A stretch of 64,000 nucleotides of DNA from Mayamaea pseudoterrestris (lineage: Eukaryota; Bacillariophyta; Bacillariophyceae; Sellaphorales; Sellaphoraceae): the NCBI GenBank assembly GCA_027923505.1, contig BROI01000025.1:310001-374000 (forward strand). The letters run 5' to 3'. The translations under genes and the position numbers were made by a program. Shown here in pieces: positions 46,738 through 55,833 of the stretch. Numbering within the stretch: the stretch's first letter is position 1; each line of letters begins with the position of its first letter. A model generated the notes under the pieces. The model was not told where the DNA came from. It searched no databases and saw nothing but the letters and a program-made list of their open reading frames with translations.

Positions 46738-49700
46738 ATGACCAAACGTCAGTCTCGTCTCGCGCAAGGTGCGTTCCTTCCAAACATGATGGCCAGTGCA
46801 GCAGAAGCGAGCGAAAGCCATCCTTCTACTACTCAAGTCATTCATACGGGTCTACCTGAACCTTCTTCATCCTGCTTTTGCTCTTCCTTATCTCCTTGTT
46901 CTTCATCAGACACTCCCAAAACATCAGTTCCAACCATGCTTGCCATGACACCCACCAGCGCTCCGTCGTTCGCCACCATGAACGACGCCACCCTCCCCAC
47001 GCTACCTCCGCAGCGCCGCTCCCAAGGCGTCGACAAGGCTTCCTGGTGGAACTTGACGGAACAGAGTACCCGCGACTTTGGAGCTCGTCGCTTGGTGACT
47101 AGCTGCATGCTTCGCTACCAGTGGTCGGAAGACTTTTGCGTCCGCATTCTGCAAGGCTACTGCCAATTCATGGATCTCAAGGTTGCTTGCGATGATCAGT
47201 CCATTCAGGAACTCATTCCCCCAATTCTAATTGATCTCATGTGGCAGGAACATATTTTGGATATTGCCAACTACGTGCAAGACAGCGACTTGCTGTGGGA
47301 AGGCAAGTTGATGGTGCGAGATGATCGGCTGTTTCATGATCCGCTGAGAGCCGTCACGACCAAGATTGCACTGAAAGCGAGATTTGGAAAGAATCTTGTG
47401 GATAGTGAGGTTTGGAGCTACCAAATGATGGCCAAGAATGGAAAGCCTGATCCAAGTAGCGATGGAGATGGTGCTGACCGGAACAAGGATGTGAGCCCGA
47501 CGCCTGCCAAGCCTCCGAAACCAGCGTCCACTGCGTCTGCACCGGAGCAAGCAAAGCCTGCCGCTGCTCCAGCACCTCAAGCATCTCCGGCCCCAGCGCC
47601 GACACCGTCGTCGTCAGTTGCAGCAAGTATTCCTCACGCAGCAACCATGTCACTGCCAAAGTCACCATCGCCAACTGACGTACCTCCGCCGCCACCCATG
47701 GATGTAGCGTCCCGCGCAGCAACCCCGCTTCCACCATTGCGTCACGTTCAGTTTGCGAACGACCATCCGCCGCTACCAATGTCGCCCGTTCCAACGGTGC
47801 ATCACGCGGACGTGGCATACGATGCGGCGGCGGCGCAGGATGACAACGTTTCGGTGCATAGTCGCGGAGCAACGTCCGTCGCCAGTCGCGGCGCAACGTC
47901 GATTCATAGTCATGGAGGTGGATCCGTCTACAGTCGTGGCGGTGGAGCGTCGGTTCAGAGCAATGCGCCATCGGTGCATAGTCAGGCGGCGCAGTCGGTT
48001 CACAGTAATGCTGGTGGTGGTGGTGGTGCTTCGGTACACAGTCATGCGCCCTCTGTCCATAGTCAAGCTCCGTCAGTTCATAGTCATGCTCCATCGGTCC
48101 ATAGTCAGGCGCCTTCGGTGCACAGTCATGCTCCATCGGTCCATACGGGAGGAGCATCTGTCCACAGTCATGCTCCATCAGTCCATACGGGAGGAGCATC
48201 GGTTCACAGTCAGGCGCCTTCGGTCCACAGTCATGCACCGTCGGTCCATACGGGAGGAGCGTCGGTTCACAGTCATGCTCCATCGGTTCATAGTCAAGCC
48301 CCTTCGGTTCACAGTCATGCTCCATCGGTTCATACAGGAGCAGCATCGGTTCACAGCCAGGCGCCTTCAGTCCACACTGGAGGAGCGTCGGTTCACAGCC
48401 ACACTCCATCAGCGTCGCCTTCGGTCCACAGTCATGCTCCATCAATTCACAATCAAGCTGCGCCATCTGATGCGAGTCATGCGCCCTCGGTGCACAGCCA
48501 CGCCCCTTCCGTACATAGCATCCATACAGGAGCAGGTTCAGTGCACAGCCATGCGCCGTCGGTCCATACCGCAGGAGCCTCAATTCACAGTCATGCGCCA
48601 TCGGTGACACCGTCGGTCCATACGCATGGGGCCTCAGTCGTTGGCGACGGATCGGTCCACAGCCGTGCCGCCTCTGTACACAGCCAAGCCCCATCCGTTC
48701 ACACAGCTTTACCCTCAGTGGCTCACTCTGTCCATGCTACTCCAACAGCTGATGGGTCTGTGCATAGTCGTGCCGCATCGGTTCATAGTCAAGCGCCCTC
48801 AGTCCACTCGGCGGCACCTTCAATGGCTCATTCTGTTGCTGCTACTGGCGATGGTTCTGTCCACAGCCGCGCAGCGTCTGTTCATACTGCGGCACCATCG
48901 GTGGCTCATTCTTTTGGTGCTACCGTCAATGAATCGGCCCATAGTCGCGCTCCGTCTGTCGCACACTCTGCCCACGCGAGGGACGATGTTTCAGTTCATA
49001 GTCATGCGCCGTCAGTCGCCCGTTCAACAGCTGCCGCTGCAGCGGACGATGTTTCGATCCATAGCCATGCAGCCTCCGTGCATAGCCACGCAGTGTCAGT
49101 GGCGCGTTCGGTGGCTACGCGACCGGCAGACGATATGTCGGCCACAGCCGCCGCTGTGAACACGACATTAGATAGCTATGCATTATTTGATGTGCAAGTA
49201 TCAGGCCGAATGGATTTAGATATCTCGGCGTTGGACGATGATGCGACTGCCGGTGCAGAGCCGACGCCAAGTCCAGCAAAAATACTTCCTAGTATTCAGG
49301 AAAGATCTGCTGCGCATCCGTCTGGGTCGGACGACAGCACAGTGCCTATTGCAACAGAAGGCAGGGCTAGTGCTGCCGATGATGCATCTGTCAGCGTTGG
49401 CTCTCAGTCAACGGCTACAGGCAAGGCTAGATTGTTTGTCATGATATCCAGAAAGTCTCTGGATCATACTGTTGTCGCCAATCAGCTGTATATGTTTACC
49501 GTTCTTGGTGCCAAGCGGATTCCGTACGAAGTTCTGGACGCTTCCGATTCTGATAATGCCGCACGATGCGACGCATTGTTTGCCATCTCTGGCAGTAGAG
49601 ACAAATTCCCTCAATTTTTCGCCAAGAACAGTGACGGAACTGTCGCTTACTGGGGCGACTGGGAACGCTTCGTTGACGCGAACGAGAAGGGCAAGCTTTC

Positions 49701-49740
49701 TAAGGAGTTTCGCGCCGCCAACATCAGTCTCAAGGCTTAA
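46738..49740 (+). CDS. Histidine-rich heptad-repeat protein with a C-terminal SH3BGR/glutaredoxin-like domain
   Basis: A 1,000-residue protein, single exon. Residues about 85-235 form a helical domain (FCVRILQGYCQFMDLKVAC, LIPPILIDLMWQEHILDIA, then a HDP element and WSYQM) similar to one seen in several diatom proteins. A Pro/Ala-rich linker follows. Residues about 370-800 are degenerate tandem repeats of seven residues, consensus SVHS(H/Q)AP with a variant SVHTGGA, encoded by 21-bp units. The C-terminal 100 residues (RLFVMISRKSLDHTVVANQL, RIPYEVLDASDSD, PQFFAKNSDGTVAYWGDWE) fit the thioredoxin-like SH3BGR/glutaredoxin fold without a CxxC. No signal peptide is present, so it is probably cytosolic. 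His-rich repeats may bind metal; this is not shown. Confidence 0.8.
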   Translation: MTKRQSRLAQGAFLPNMMASAAEASESHPSTTQVIHTGLPEPSSSCFCSSLSPCSSSDTPKTSVPTMLAMTPTSAPSFATMNDATLPTLPPQRRSQGVDKASWWNLTEQSTRDFGARRLVTSCMLRYQWSEDFCVRILQGYCQFMDLKVACDDQSIQELIPPILIDLMWQEHILDIANYVQDSDLLWEGKLMVRDDRLFHDPLRAVTTKIALKARFGKNLVDSEVWSYQMMAKNGKPDPSSDGDGADRNKDVSPTPAKPPKPASTASAPEQAKPAAAPAPQASPAPAPTPSSSVAASIPHAATMSLPKSPSPTDVPPPPPMDVASRAATPLPPLRHVQFANDHPPLPMSPVPTVHHADVAYDAAAAQDDNVSVHSRGATSVASRGATSIHSHGGGSVYSRGGGASVQSNAPSVHSQAAQSVHSNAGGGGGASVHSHAPSVHSQAPSVHSHAPSVHSQAPSVHSHAPSVHTGGASVHSHAPSVHTGGASVHSQAPSVHSHAPSVHTGGASVHSHAPSVHSQAPSVHSHAPSVHTGAASVHSQAPSVHTGGASVHSHTPSASPSVHSHAPSIHNQAAPSDASHAPSVHSHAPSVHSIHTGAGSVHSHAPSVHTAGASIHSHAPSVTPSVHTHGASVVGDGSVHSRAASVHSQAPSVHTALPSVAHSVHATPTADGSVHSRAASVHSQAPSVHSAAPSMAHSVAATGDGSVHSRAASVHTAAPSVAHSFGATVNESAHSRAPSVAHSAHARDDVSVHSHAPSVARSTAAAAADDVSIHSHAASVHSHAVSVARSVATRPADDMSATAAAVNTTLDSYALFDVQVSGRMDLDISALDDDATAGAEPTPSPAKILPSIQERSAAHPSGSDDSTVPIATEGRASAADDASVSVGSQSTATGKARLFVMISRKSLDHTVVANQLYMFTVLGAKRIPYEVLDASDSDNAARCDALFAISGSRDKFPQFFAKNSDGTVAYWGDWERFVDANEKGKLSKEFRAANISLKA
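47850..49130 (+). repeat. Coding minisatellite of about 21-bp units
   Basis: Imperfect tandem copies of a 21-base unit encode S-V-H-S-(H/Q)-A-P heptads, often paired into 42-base units with S-V-H-T-G-G-A. The densest and most regular part is about 48030-48420. The 21-base period keeps other frames on both strands open, producing long spurious frames. Copy number is likely to vary between strains. Confidence 0.85.
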
Positions 49741-50103
49741 ACCAATTGATTAGTTGAAGAAGGTAATGGTTATGAATTAAAAAAACAAATAGCTATTAGC
49801 AGCAATCATTTGATGGAATCAATCCATTTTCATGAGTATATTTTGCGTCATAGAGCAAGAGTTGTACTCAAGCACGGGCATGCTAATAACTGTCTTTTGT
49901 CCAGCGCAACATTACGCATCAAAAACATGCTGCTCACCGCAAGCTGGGCCTGCCTATTGCGACGTTGAGGAAGAAGAGTTGTGCACAAGCAGGCGCATAA
50001 CAAATTTGCCCAGCGCACTGGTATGCAAGGAAAGCATGCTGGTTGATCAATCGTCGTCGCTTCTTGACCATTTTGGTTACGCCTTCGACATCTGCAGCAG
50101 TGC
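49741..50103. other. Convergent 3' intergenic region, nothing recognised
   Basis: A 363-bp A/T-rich gap between two genes that point at each other. It is probably the two 3' untranslated regions. Confidence 0.4.
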
Positions 50104-52044
50104 TCATACGCAAGTACAATTGCAGTTGCAATCAATGTGTGTGCAGTCAACCATAATTTCCGTATTTGCGTTTGCCAAAGAAAATGATTGGCACATGCTC
50201 TGGGGAATACTTCCAGTTAAGTCAGTCCCGAACAAGCGTAGATATGTCAGCTGTGAAAGTTGAAAGATTTCAGACGGGAGTGCACCGCTTATGTGATTTC
50301 CAGACACATCGAGTTCAAGCAGACCAACGAGATTACCCAGTTCACTTGGTAGGGATCCCGTAAAGCTGCAGTTATTGATATGCAAAGCCTTCGCCTGCAC
50401 TGGTGACATTTCACCGATTTCTGTTGGGATATCTTTGGTCAATTGATAATTGTATGATACATTAAAAGCGACAAGTCGGGACGAGCCGATTTCAGTAGGA
50501 ATGCTGCCAGAAATCTGATTCATTGAAATATCCAAAACTTGCATATTCTGCAATTGGAATAGCTCGGAGGGAATAGGCCCAACAAGTTTATTGTTGGCCG
50601 CTTCAAATGACCCAAGCTTCCTCATTCTCTCGGTTCCAGTCGGTATTCGTCCTGTTAGCAAATTATTAGAGACGGAGAAGTAAAGCAGCGCCGTCAATTT
50701 GCTTATTTCGCTCGGTATTGTACCGGACAATAGGTTGGACTGCAGATATAGTTGCGTAAGGGCTGTCAACGACCCAATTGAACTTGGTAACGAACCGCGC
50801 AGCTGATTGTCTTCCAGTTCAAGCTTGTAGAGCCCTCGCCAGCTCCGCCAAACGACATCGGGGATGCTACCTTGTAGCAAATTCGATTGCAACCTCAGGA
50901 CGTAAATGTCGGTCAGCAGCTCCAACTCCGGTGGCAAAGACCCTTTTAAACCATTATCAGCCAAGATGAGATAAGAGAAACCTGCTTCCTGACATTTCTT
51001 AACATATCTGTCGCGAGTAAGAACGTTATCATTATCCGAAGAATACCAGTCGCAAAAGTGGTCTGTGCTCAGCCATTTTGCATTGTCCTTCCAATTGGGC
51101 CCATTTGTCGCGAAATAGAATGTTGCAAGAGCAAATCGGATCGCTAGGTCATTCAGTGACCAGGATGCAACGGATGGATCTGAAACGAGCCACTGCCAAG
51201 CCTTTCCTTGAGGCGATTTTGGAACAAAGTCAGCGTCGCTAGACCATGCAGCGGCAGTGTACCATTCAGTATTTGAAGTGTCGCCTAACACTTCCTTTCG
51301 CAACGTTTCCTGTGTATAGTCGGGCAGGCTAACGGCAAGCTTTTGCGTGGATGTAATTAGCGATTTTGGCGCTTGCACAGGTTCATTCACAGTGGGAGCA
51401 TTGCGATTCCTTGACCTTGATACGGCAACTGCAACACCAACAATAATAGCGACAAGCAATAATCCAAAAAGAACTCGACGAAGATGCGACTTGCGAATGT
51501 AACAGCCATCCACCCGTCTGGCTTGCACACTGTGAATCACCTGTTCACGATCATCCGGCGCAACGACATTGACGTTATCCTCGAGAATAATGGTCATGTT
51601 AATCATGGACCCATGTTCAATGGCGTTTCTTCCGTTCGCAGAAATGGATCCCGAAAAGTCAACAGGCACTCCAGATTCAACGACTGACAAGTCGTACTCA
51701 CAGCCATTGCCGATGGCGTCCGAGTCTTCGTCGGCAACCATGTAGCGAGAACTTGGATACACGCGACTCGCTCCGGGCATCAATGCAGGAGGATTTTCTG
51801 AGTTTTGATTGCTCTGCATATCTGCTTCTAAACCGTGTCCCTCTTGATTGGGAGCCTTGGCTGCTTCCATGGAATGATTGGTCGCGACAGAGCACTCCAC
51901 ACGATATGCGGCGTCAAATGAACCAATCGCTCTTACATCAACGTCCAATTCAGAGTCACGAAGTGCGGCTGCATCGTCTGTTCTGCTTGAAGGGCAAGTA
52001 TCAAGGCAAGGAGGAGCTGCAGGCGATACCTCCTCCTCGACCAT
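50104..52044 (-). CDS. Leucine-rich-repeat single-pass membrane protein
   Basis: From the first in-frame ATG (52044) the protein has 646 residues. Residues 1-185 are a disordered cytosolic part, and about 190-212 are one membrane helix (VLFGLLLVAIIVGVAVAV). Outside, a region resembling plant LRR N-caps contains LAIRFALATFYFATNGPNW, WLSTDHFCDWYSSD. About ten leucine-rich repeats follow (LYKLELEDNQLRGSLPSSIG, LTQLYLQSNLLSGTIPSEIS, MQVLDISMNQISGSIPTEIG). It ends in a Cys-rich tail (CTHIDCNCNCTCV). The architecture is common in diatoms and resembles plant LRR receptors without a kinase domain. The frame is open upstream with a possible acceptor AG at about 52102-52103, so a 5' exon may exist. Confidence 0.82.
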   Translation of the reverse strand: MVEEEVSPAAPPCLDTCPSSRTDDAAALRDSELDVDVRAIGSFDAAYRVECSVATNHSMEAAKAPNQEGHGLEADMQSNQNSENPPALMPGASRVYPSSRYMVADEDSDAIGNGCEYDLSVVESGVPVDFSGSISANGRNAIEHGSMINMTIILEDNVNVVAPDDREQVIHSVQARRVDGCYIRKSHLRRVLFGLLLVAIIVGVAVAVSRSRNRNAPTVNEPVQAPKSLITSTQKLAVSLPDYTQETLRKEVLGDTSNTEWYTAAAWSSDADFVPKSPQGKAWQWLVSDPSVASWSLNDLAIRFALATFYFATNGPNWKDNAKWLSTDHFCDWYSSDNDNVLTRDRYVKKCQEAGFSYLILADNGLKGSLPPELELLTDIYVLRLQSNLLQGSIPDVVWRSWRGLYKLELEDNQLRGSLPSSIGSLTALTQLYLQSNLLSGTIPSEISKLTALLYFSVSNNLLTGRIPTGTERMRKLGSFEAANNKLVGPIPSELFQLQNMQVLDISMNQISGSIPTEIGSSRLVAFNVSYNYQLTKDIPTEIGEMSPVQAKALHINNCSFTGSLPSELGNLVGLLELDVSGNHISGALPSEIFQLSQLTYLRLFGTDLTGSIPQSMCQSFSLANANTEIMVDCTHIDCNCNCTCV

Positions 52045-52804
52045 TTGCTTGATGAGTCTTGACAAGCGTCGAGTTTTGTAGTCCGCCAGTAGATTCCGCA
52101 AGCTAACCCACTAAAGTTATATATCTTCGCTTATGGGCTTGCGCTTGACGAGCTTTTCTACCATAAAGCTTTGATGTAGCGAGTCCAATGTCCAAGTTGT
52201 CGTCGAGGTATGCAAGGTATCCATCATACAGCACGGGAAAATTGCAGGCGGTTTCTGGTCGTCGAAATGACTCATCTTGCGCATCCGATGAATATCATAC
52301 GAGTATTCAAAATTATTAGCAGTATTCCATACGTATGTAGATACATTCATGATCGTTCGGAAGCGTGACGTGATGCCGCAACGGAGTCGACGAAAAGAAA
52401 GCCCGCGCTGGCGCAAACCCGAATGTTCAATACTCCGCTAATGTCCGGTGGCGGAGGAAGCATTCTTCCGCGATTCGGCGATTCTTCCGCCGGAGGCAAT
52501 GTGTACACTAAATGCAAGACTCAGATAGCCCCGCAGACACTTCTGGCGGTTCAATTAAGCCGAACGAGTCATGACGAATGGGAAGGCAGCCTCCCAGGCA
52601 ATAGTGAAAACTATCAACATCACGTTTCACCGCGGATGTCAGCGTCATATTGGCCGTCAGACCCGGTTACTTGAATGAGCGCACGGATATTTACCGTCAC
52701 GGCGGAACCAATCGGAGATGGTCGGAGTGAATCGCACAAGCACCTCTCCTCTTACTCATGCTCACAAATCGAAATCATCTTCTCCTATACAATCAAACTC
52801 AATC
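52045..52804. other. Divergent intergenic region of about 760 bp
   Basis: This gap holds the promoters of the LRR gene and the next gene. Short frames on both strands have no domain support. No repeat or RNA gene is evident. Confidence 0.35.
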
Positions 52805-53503
52805 ATGGACCAAGAAAACACCTACAACGCTGCCATTGCTCTCAACAACATGGGCATTGCCTTGCTGGAACGCAAGTGCTACCGCCAAGCATGGGAGACC
52901 CTTCACGACGCCGTCCAAGTCGCCTGCAAGGGCCAGTCGGAATCGGTTTGCACCTATCTAAACAAGGCCTTTCAACGCCAATGCAATCCCGACCCTTCCA
53001 AGGCCAAGAGTCCTTTGCATTTGGAGATTATTTCCGACAATGCCGACTCGATTACATGCATTCACGCCACTCAAATCAATCACTCAGCCATTGCCATTCG
53101 CCTCGAGGCCTTTGATTCCACCAAGGACGTTTCCGTCGACACGGCCGTCATTCTTCACAACTTTGCCATATCCGCTCTATACCTTGCACTCGCATATCCA
53201 GTCAGCCGCATCACTGGACAGTTGCTACAAAATTGCCTAAAGAGTTTACTCAAATGTCAATCCGATCTTTCCACCCGATACACCAACTTGGACATGGACG
53301 ATGACTTTGGTTTGGTCCAAAAGGTCTTTGTCGTTGCCGTTGTCAGCACCAACAGTTTGCTGCAAGTCTTTGGAAGTTTGGGAGCCGGCAAGTTTGACGC
53401 TCAGATTCACGAGTGCCAGACCAAGCTGCATGCACTCAAAACGACATTGACCGACTTGGATCAGCATGCCGAGATTGGAGCCGTTGCCGCGGCTGCGGCG
53501 TGA
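52805..53503 (+). CDS. TPR-like helical hypothetical protein
   Basis: From the ATG at 52805 (context atcATGG) the protein has 232 residues. The first helices, AAIALNNMGIALLERKCYRQ followed by AWETLHDAVQVA, match one tetratricopeptide repeat. A second region, VDTAVILHNFAISALYLALAYP, looks like another TPR helix pair, and a further helix follows (FVVAVVSTNSLLQVFGSLGAG). It ends in a poly-Ala tail. Diatom genomes encode many small TPR-like proteins of this type, some transcriptionally responsive to stress; no specific role can be read from the sequence. Confidence 0.7.
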   Translation: MDQENTYNAAIALNNMGIALLERKCYRQAWETLHDAVQVACKGQSESVCTYLNKAFQRQCNPDPSKAKSPLHLEIISDNADSITCIHATQINHSAIAIRLEAFDSTKDVSVDTAVILHNFAISALYLALAYPVSRITGQLLQNCLKSLLKCQSDLSTRYTNLDMDDDFGLVQKVFVVAVVSTNSLLQVFGSLGAGKFDAQIHECQTKLHALKTTLTDLDQHAEIGAVAAAAA

Positions 53504-53984
53504 AAATGATATTTATATGAATGAAGAATGAAACGTGCATACACTTAGCTTAGCAAATTACAAAATTAGACTTTTGTTAAATGAGAGACATTATCTCGTG
53601 TACAAGTACGTTGAAGTAGCATTAGCATTACAGTAGAAAGTCTTTACGCCACAGCTCTTGTGAGGCTACTTCAAGAATCTCTTCTGTAATGATACGAGCG
53701 TCAGATACGTTTATCAAATAATTGTTAAGATTGTATATTACACCAATCGCGTCGCCATGGCCAGGTCCCGCCATTGCGAAGTGAAGTTACGCAACGAAAC
53801 GAGTCGCAACGCGGTCTTAGCGGCACTGAGCGACGGTCAGACGCCAAATCGGAGAACCGCAAGTTTCGCCAGCGCGAAAAACAAACGCTCATCTGTTTCC
53901 AACCTCCTCTTCTTTTGAATCAGCTACCATATAGAGCAGCTTTGCACACACATGCTACTCATCTTCTAGAGCAGCTACAGTAAA
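53504..53984. other. Intergenic region upstream of HisRS, nothing specific recognised
   Basis: A 481-bp gap. The first 250 bp are A/T-rich 3' sequence of the TPR-like gene. A 69-codon frame ending at 53983 stops just before the HisRS start and is in another frame, so it is not an N-terminal extension. Confidence 0.35.
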
Positions 53985-55664
53985 ATGTCTTCTCCATTCA
54001 CTCCGGAGCAAATTACCGAATGGGCTTCCTTTGGTCCCAAGCTCAAGGGCAAGCCAAGCACGCCCGAGGAGATTGCATCCGCCCAGACTCGCAAAAAGAA
54101 TTGCACCGCCATGAAGCAACGACTGGCAGCTGCACTTGGAGAAGACTGGACGGAGAAGAAGATTGAAAAGGAACTTGATCGTCTCGTGGAAGAAGCTGGA
54201 AACACAAATGCATCGAATGTTTCAGCTCGACCCGCCTATTTGGACGCTCCATCCGGAACGCGCGACTTTTACCCAGCCGACTATCGTTTGCAGCAGTGGC
54301 TCTTTCAGAAAATGCGTGACACTGCCTCTCTATTTTGCTTTCAAGAGTATGATGCGCCAGTGCTGGAGCATGTGGCACTATATGAACGCAAGGCGGGAGA
54401 AGAAATTGTAGGACAGTTGTATGCCTTTGAGGATCAGGAGGGCGACCGCGTGACACTGCGGCCGGAAATGACACCAACTTTGGCGCGCATGGTTTTGAAC
54501 AAGACGAACCTGCAAACGGGAGAAGTGCGACTGCCACTGCCGCTCAAGTGGTACAGTTTACCGCAGTGCTGGCGGTTTGAAACGACGCAGCGGGGTCGGC
54601 GGCGTGAGCATTACCAATGGAACATGGATGTTGTAGGAGTCGATCATGTTCATGCTGAACTGGAACTACTTGCAGCCGCTTGTCAGTTCTTTCGTAGTCT
54701 TGGGGTTGGGCCTGATATTGTTGGAATCAAAGTGAATAGTCGAGCCGTTTTGGAAGCCTTGCTAGCCAAACATGGAATAACAAAAGGCTGTGCTACTAGT
54801 TTAAAGCAAGATGATGCAGCAGCAGCAGCAGCAGCAACTGCCACTGGCGAGTCGGAAGACATTTTCGCCAAGGCTTGCGTCATTATCGACAAACTCGACA
54901 AGATTGGAGGTGCTGCCGTCACGGAGCTCTTGGCCGAGATTGGAGTGAATCAAGCATCGGCGCAGGACATTTTGACCGCCCTCCAAGCTCCAACAATTGA
55001 AGACTTGCAAACTCTGATTGGCGGCGAAAGCAGTCCAGCCGTAGACGAGGTCAAGCGACTCTTTGAACTGGCGCATGCTTACAATATCTACGACTATCTC
55101 ATTTTTGATGCAAGCGTGGTTCGCGGACTATCCTACTACACTGGTATTGTATGGGAGGCCTTTGACCGCAAGGGAATGTTTCGCGCCATCATGGGCGGTG
55201 GTCGATACGATAGACTCTTGGAACTATACGGGGGCGAACGTTGTCAGATTCCGTGCGTTGGCTTTGGGTTTGGTGATTGTGTGATTATGGAACTACTAAA
55301 GGAGCACAACTTGCTACCTCAGTTGAATGTCGGCGTGGACTATGTAGTTTGCGCCTTTCAGGACGACTTGTATGGTGCAGCTGCCGATATTGCCGCTCGA
55401 CTGAGGACGTGCAACTGGAGTGTTGATTTGATGCCGACACCCAAGAAGAAGGTGGCTAACAGTTTCAAGCACGCTGATCAAATGGGAGCTCGACGGATGG
55501 TGTTTGTAGCTCCAGATGAAATTGCTAGAGGGGTCGTAAGAGTCAAAGATTTGAGAACCAAAGATGCTGCGGGAGAAGCTGTGCAAGTCGATTGCCCATT
55601 AGAGGAGCTGGCAAAGTTAGACGAAATGATTGCCGCTCAGGCTGGAAGCAGCGTGGCTCCATAG
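53985..55664 (+). CDS. Histidyl-tRNA synthetase, plant-organelle/bacterial type
   Basis: A 559-residue class II synthetase. The first 85 residues are a charged helical extension without a signal or transit peptide. Motif 1 starts at residue 88 (APSGTRDFYPADYRLQQWLF). Substrate-binding elements are LRPEMTPTLARM and motif 2 (RGRRREHYQWNMDVVG, from about 203). The HisRS signatures VRGLSYYTGIVWEAFD (about 377-392) and motif 3 (GGGRYDRLL, about 404) follow. An anticodon-binding domain (YVVCAFQDDLYGAAADIAARL, then ARRMVFVAPDE) completes it. A poly-Ala run from GCA repeats (54817-54836) lies in the insertion domain. It charges tRNA-His. The sequence is closest, by recalled motifs, to plant plastid/mitochondrial HisRS, yet lacks visible targeting. 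Confidence 0.94.
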   Translation: MSSPFTPEQITEWASFGPKLKGKPSTPEEIASAQTRKKNCTAMKQRLAAALGEDWTEKKIEKELDRLVEEAGNTNASNVSARPAYLDAPSGTRDFYPADYRLQQWLFQKMRDTASLFCFQEYDAPVLEHVALYERKAGEEIVGQLYAFEDQEGDRVTLRPEMTPTLARMVLNKTNLQTGEVRLPLPLKWYSLPQCWRFETTQRGRRREHYQWNMDVVGVDHVHAELELLAAACQFFRSLGVGPDIVGIKVNSRAVLEALLAKHGITKGCATSLKQDDAAAAAAATATGESEDIFAKACVIIDKLDKIGGAAVTELLAEIGVNQASAQDILTALQAPTIEDLQTLIGGESSPAVDEVKRLFELAHAYNIYDYLIFDASVVRGLSYYTGIVWEAFDRKGMFRAIMGGGRYDRLLELYGGERCQIPCVGFGFGDCVIMELLKEHNLLPQLNVGVDYVVCAFQDDLYGAAADIAARLRTCNWSVDLMPTPKKKVANSFKHADQMGARRMVFVAPDEIARGVVRVKDLRTKDAAGEAVQVDCPLEELAKLDEMIAAQAGSSVAP

Positions 55665-55833
55665 AAAGTGTTTTGCTGTTATATTTTGATCAACTGGGCA
55701 ACTCTTAGACTCGTGTAGCTATTAGTCATACTTGAACTCACTGTTACTTAAGTTAAAATAATCATGATGCCTCTATGGCTACACAAATGCGGCGCTCCAC
55801 AAACGCACGCACTAGCAATACACCTTATAACTG

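Noticed and set aside
47354-48694. Long minus-strand open frame (446 codons) across the histidine-rich gene
   Set aside because: The 21-bp repeat has no stop in several frames, which explains the open antisense frame. Its composition is an artefact of the repeat and it has no domain.
47850-49130. Regularly spaced repeats resembling a CRISPR array
   Set aside because: The repeats are 21-bp, degenerate, without unique spacers, and lie in frame in a eukaryotic coding sequence.
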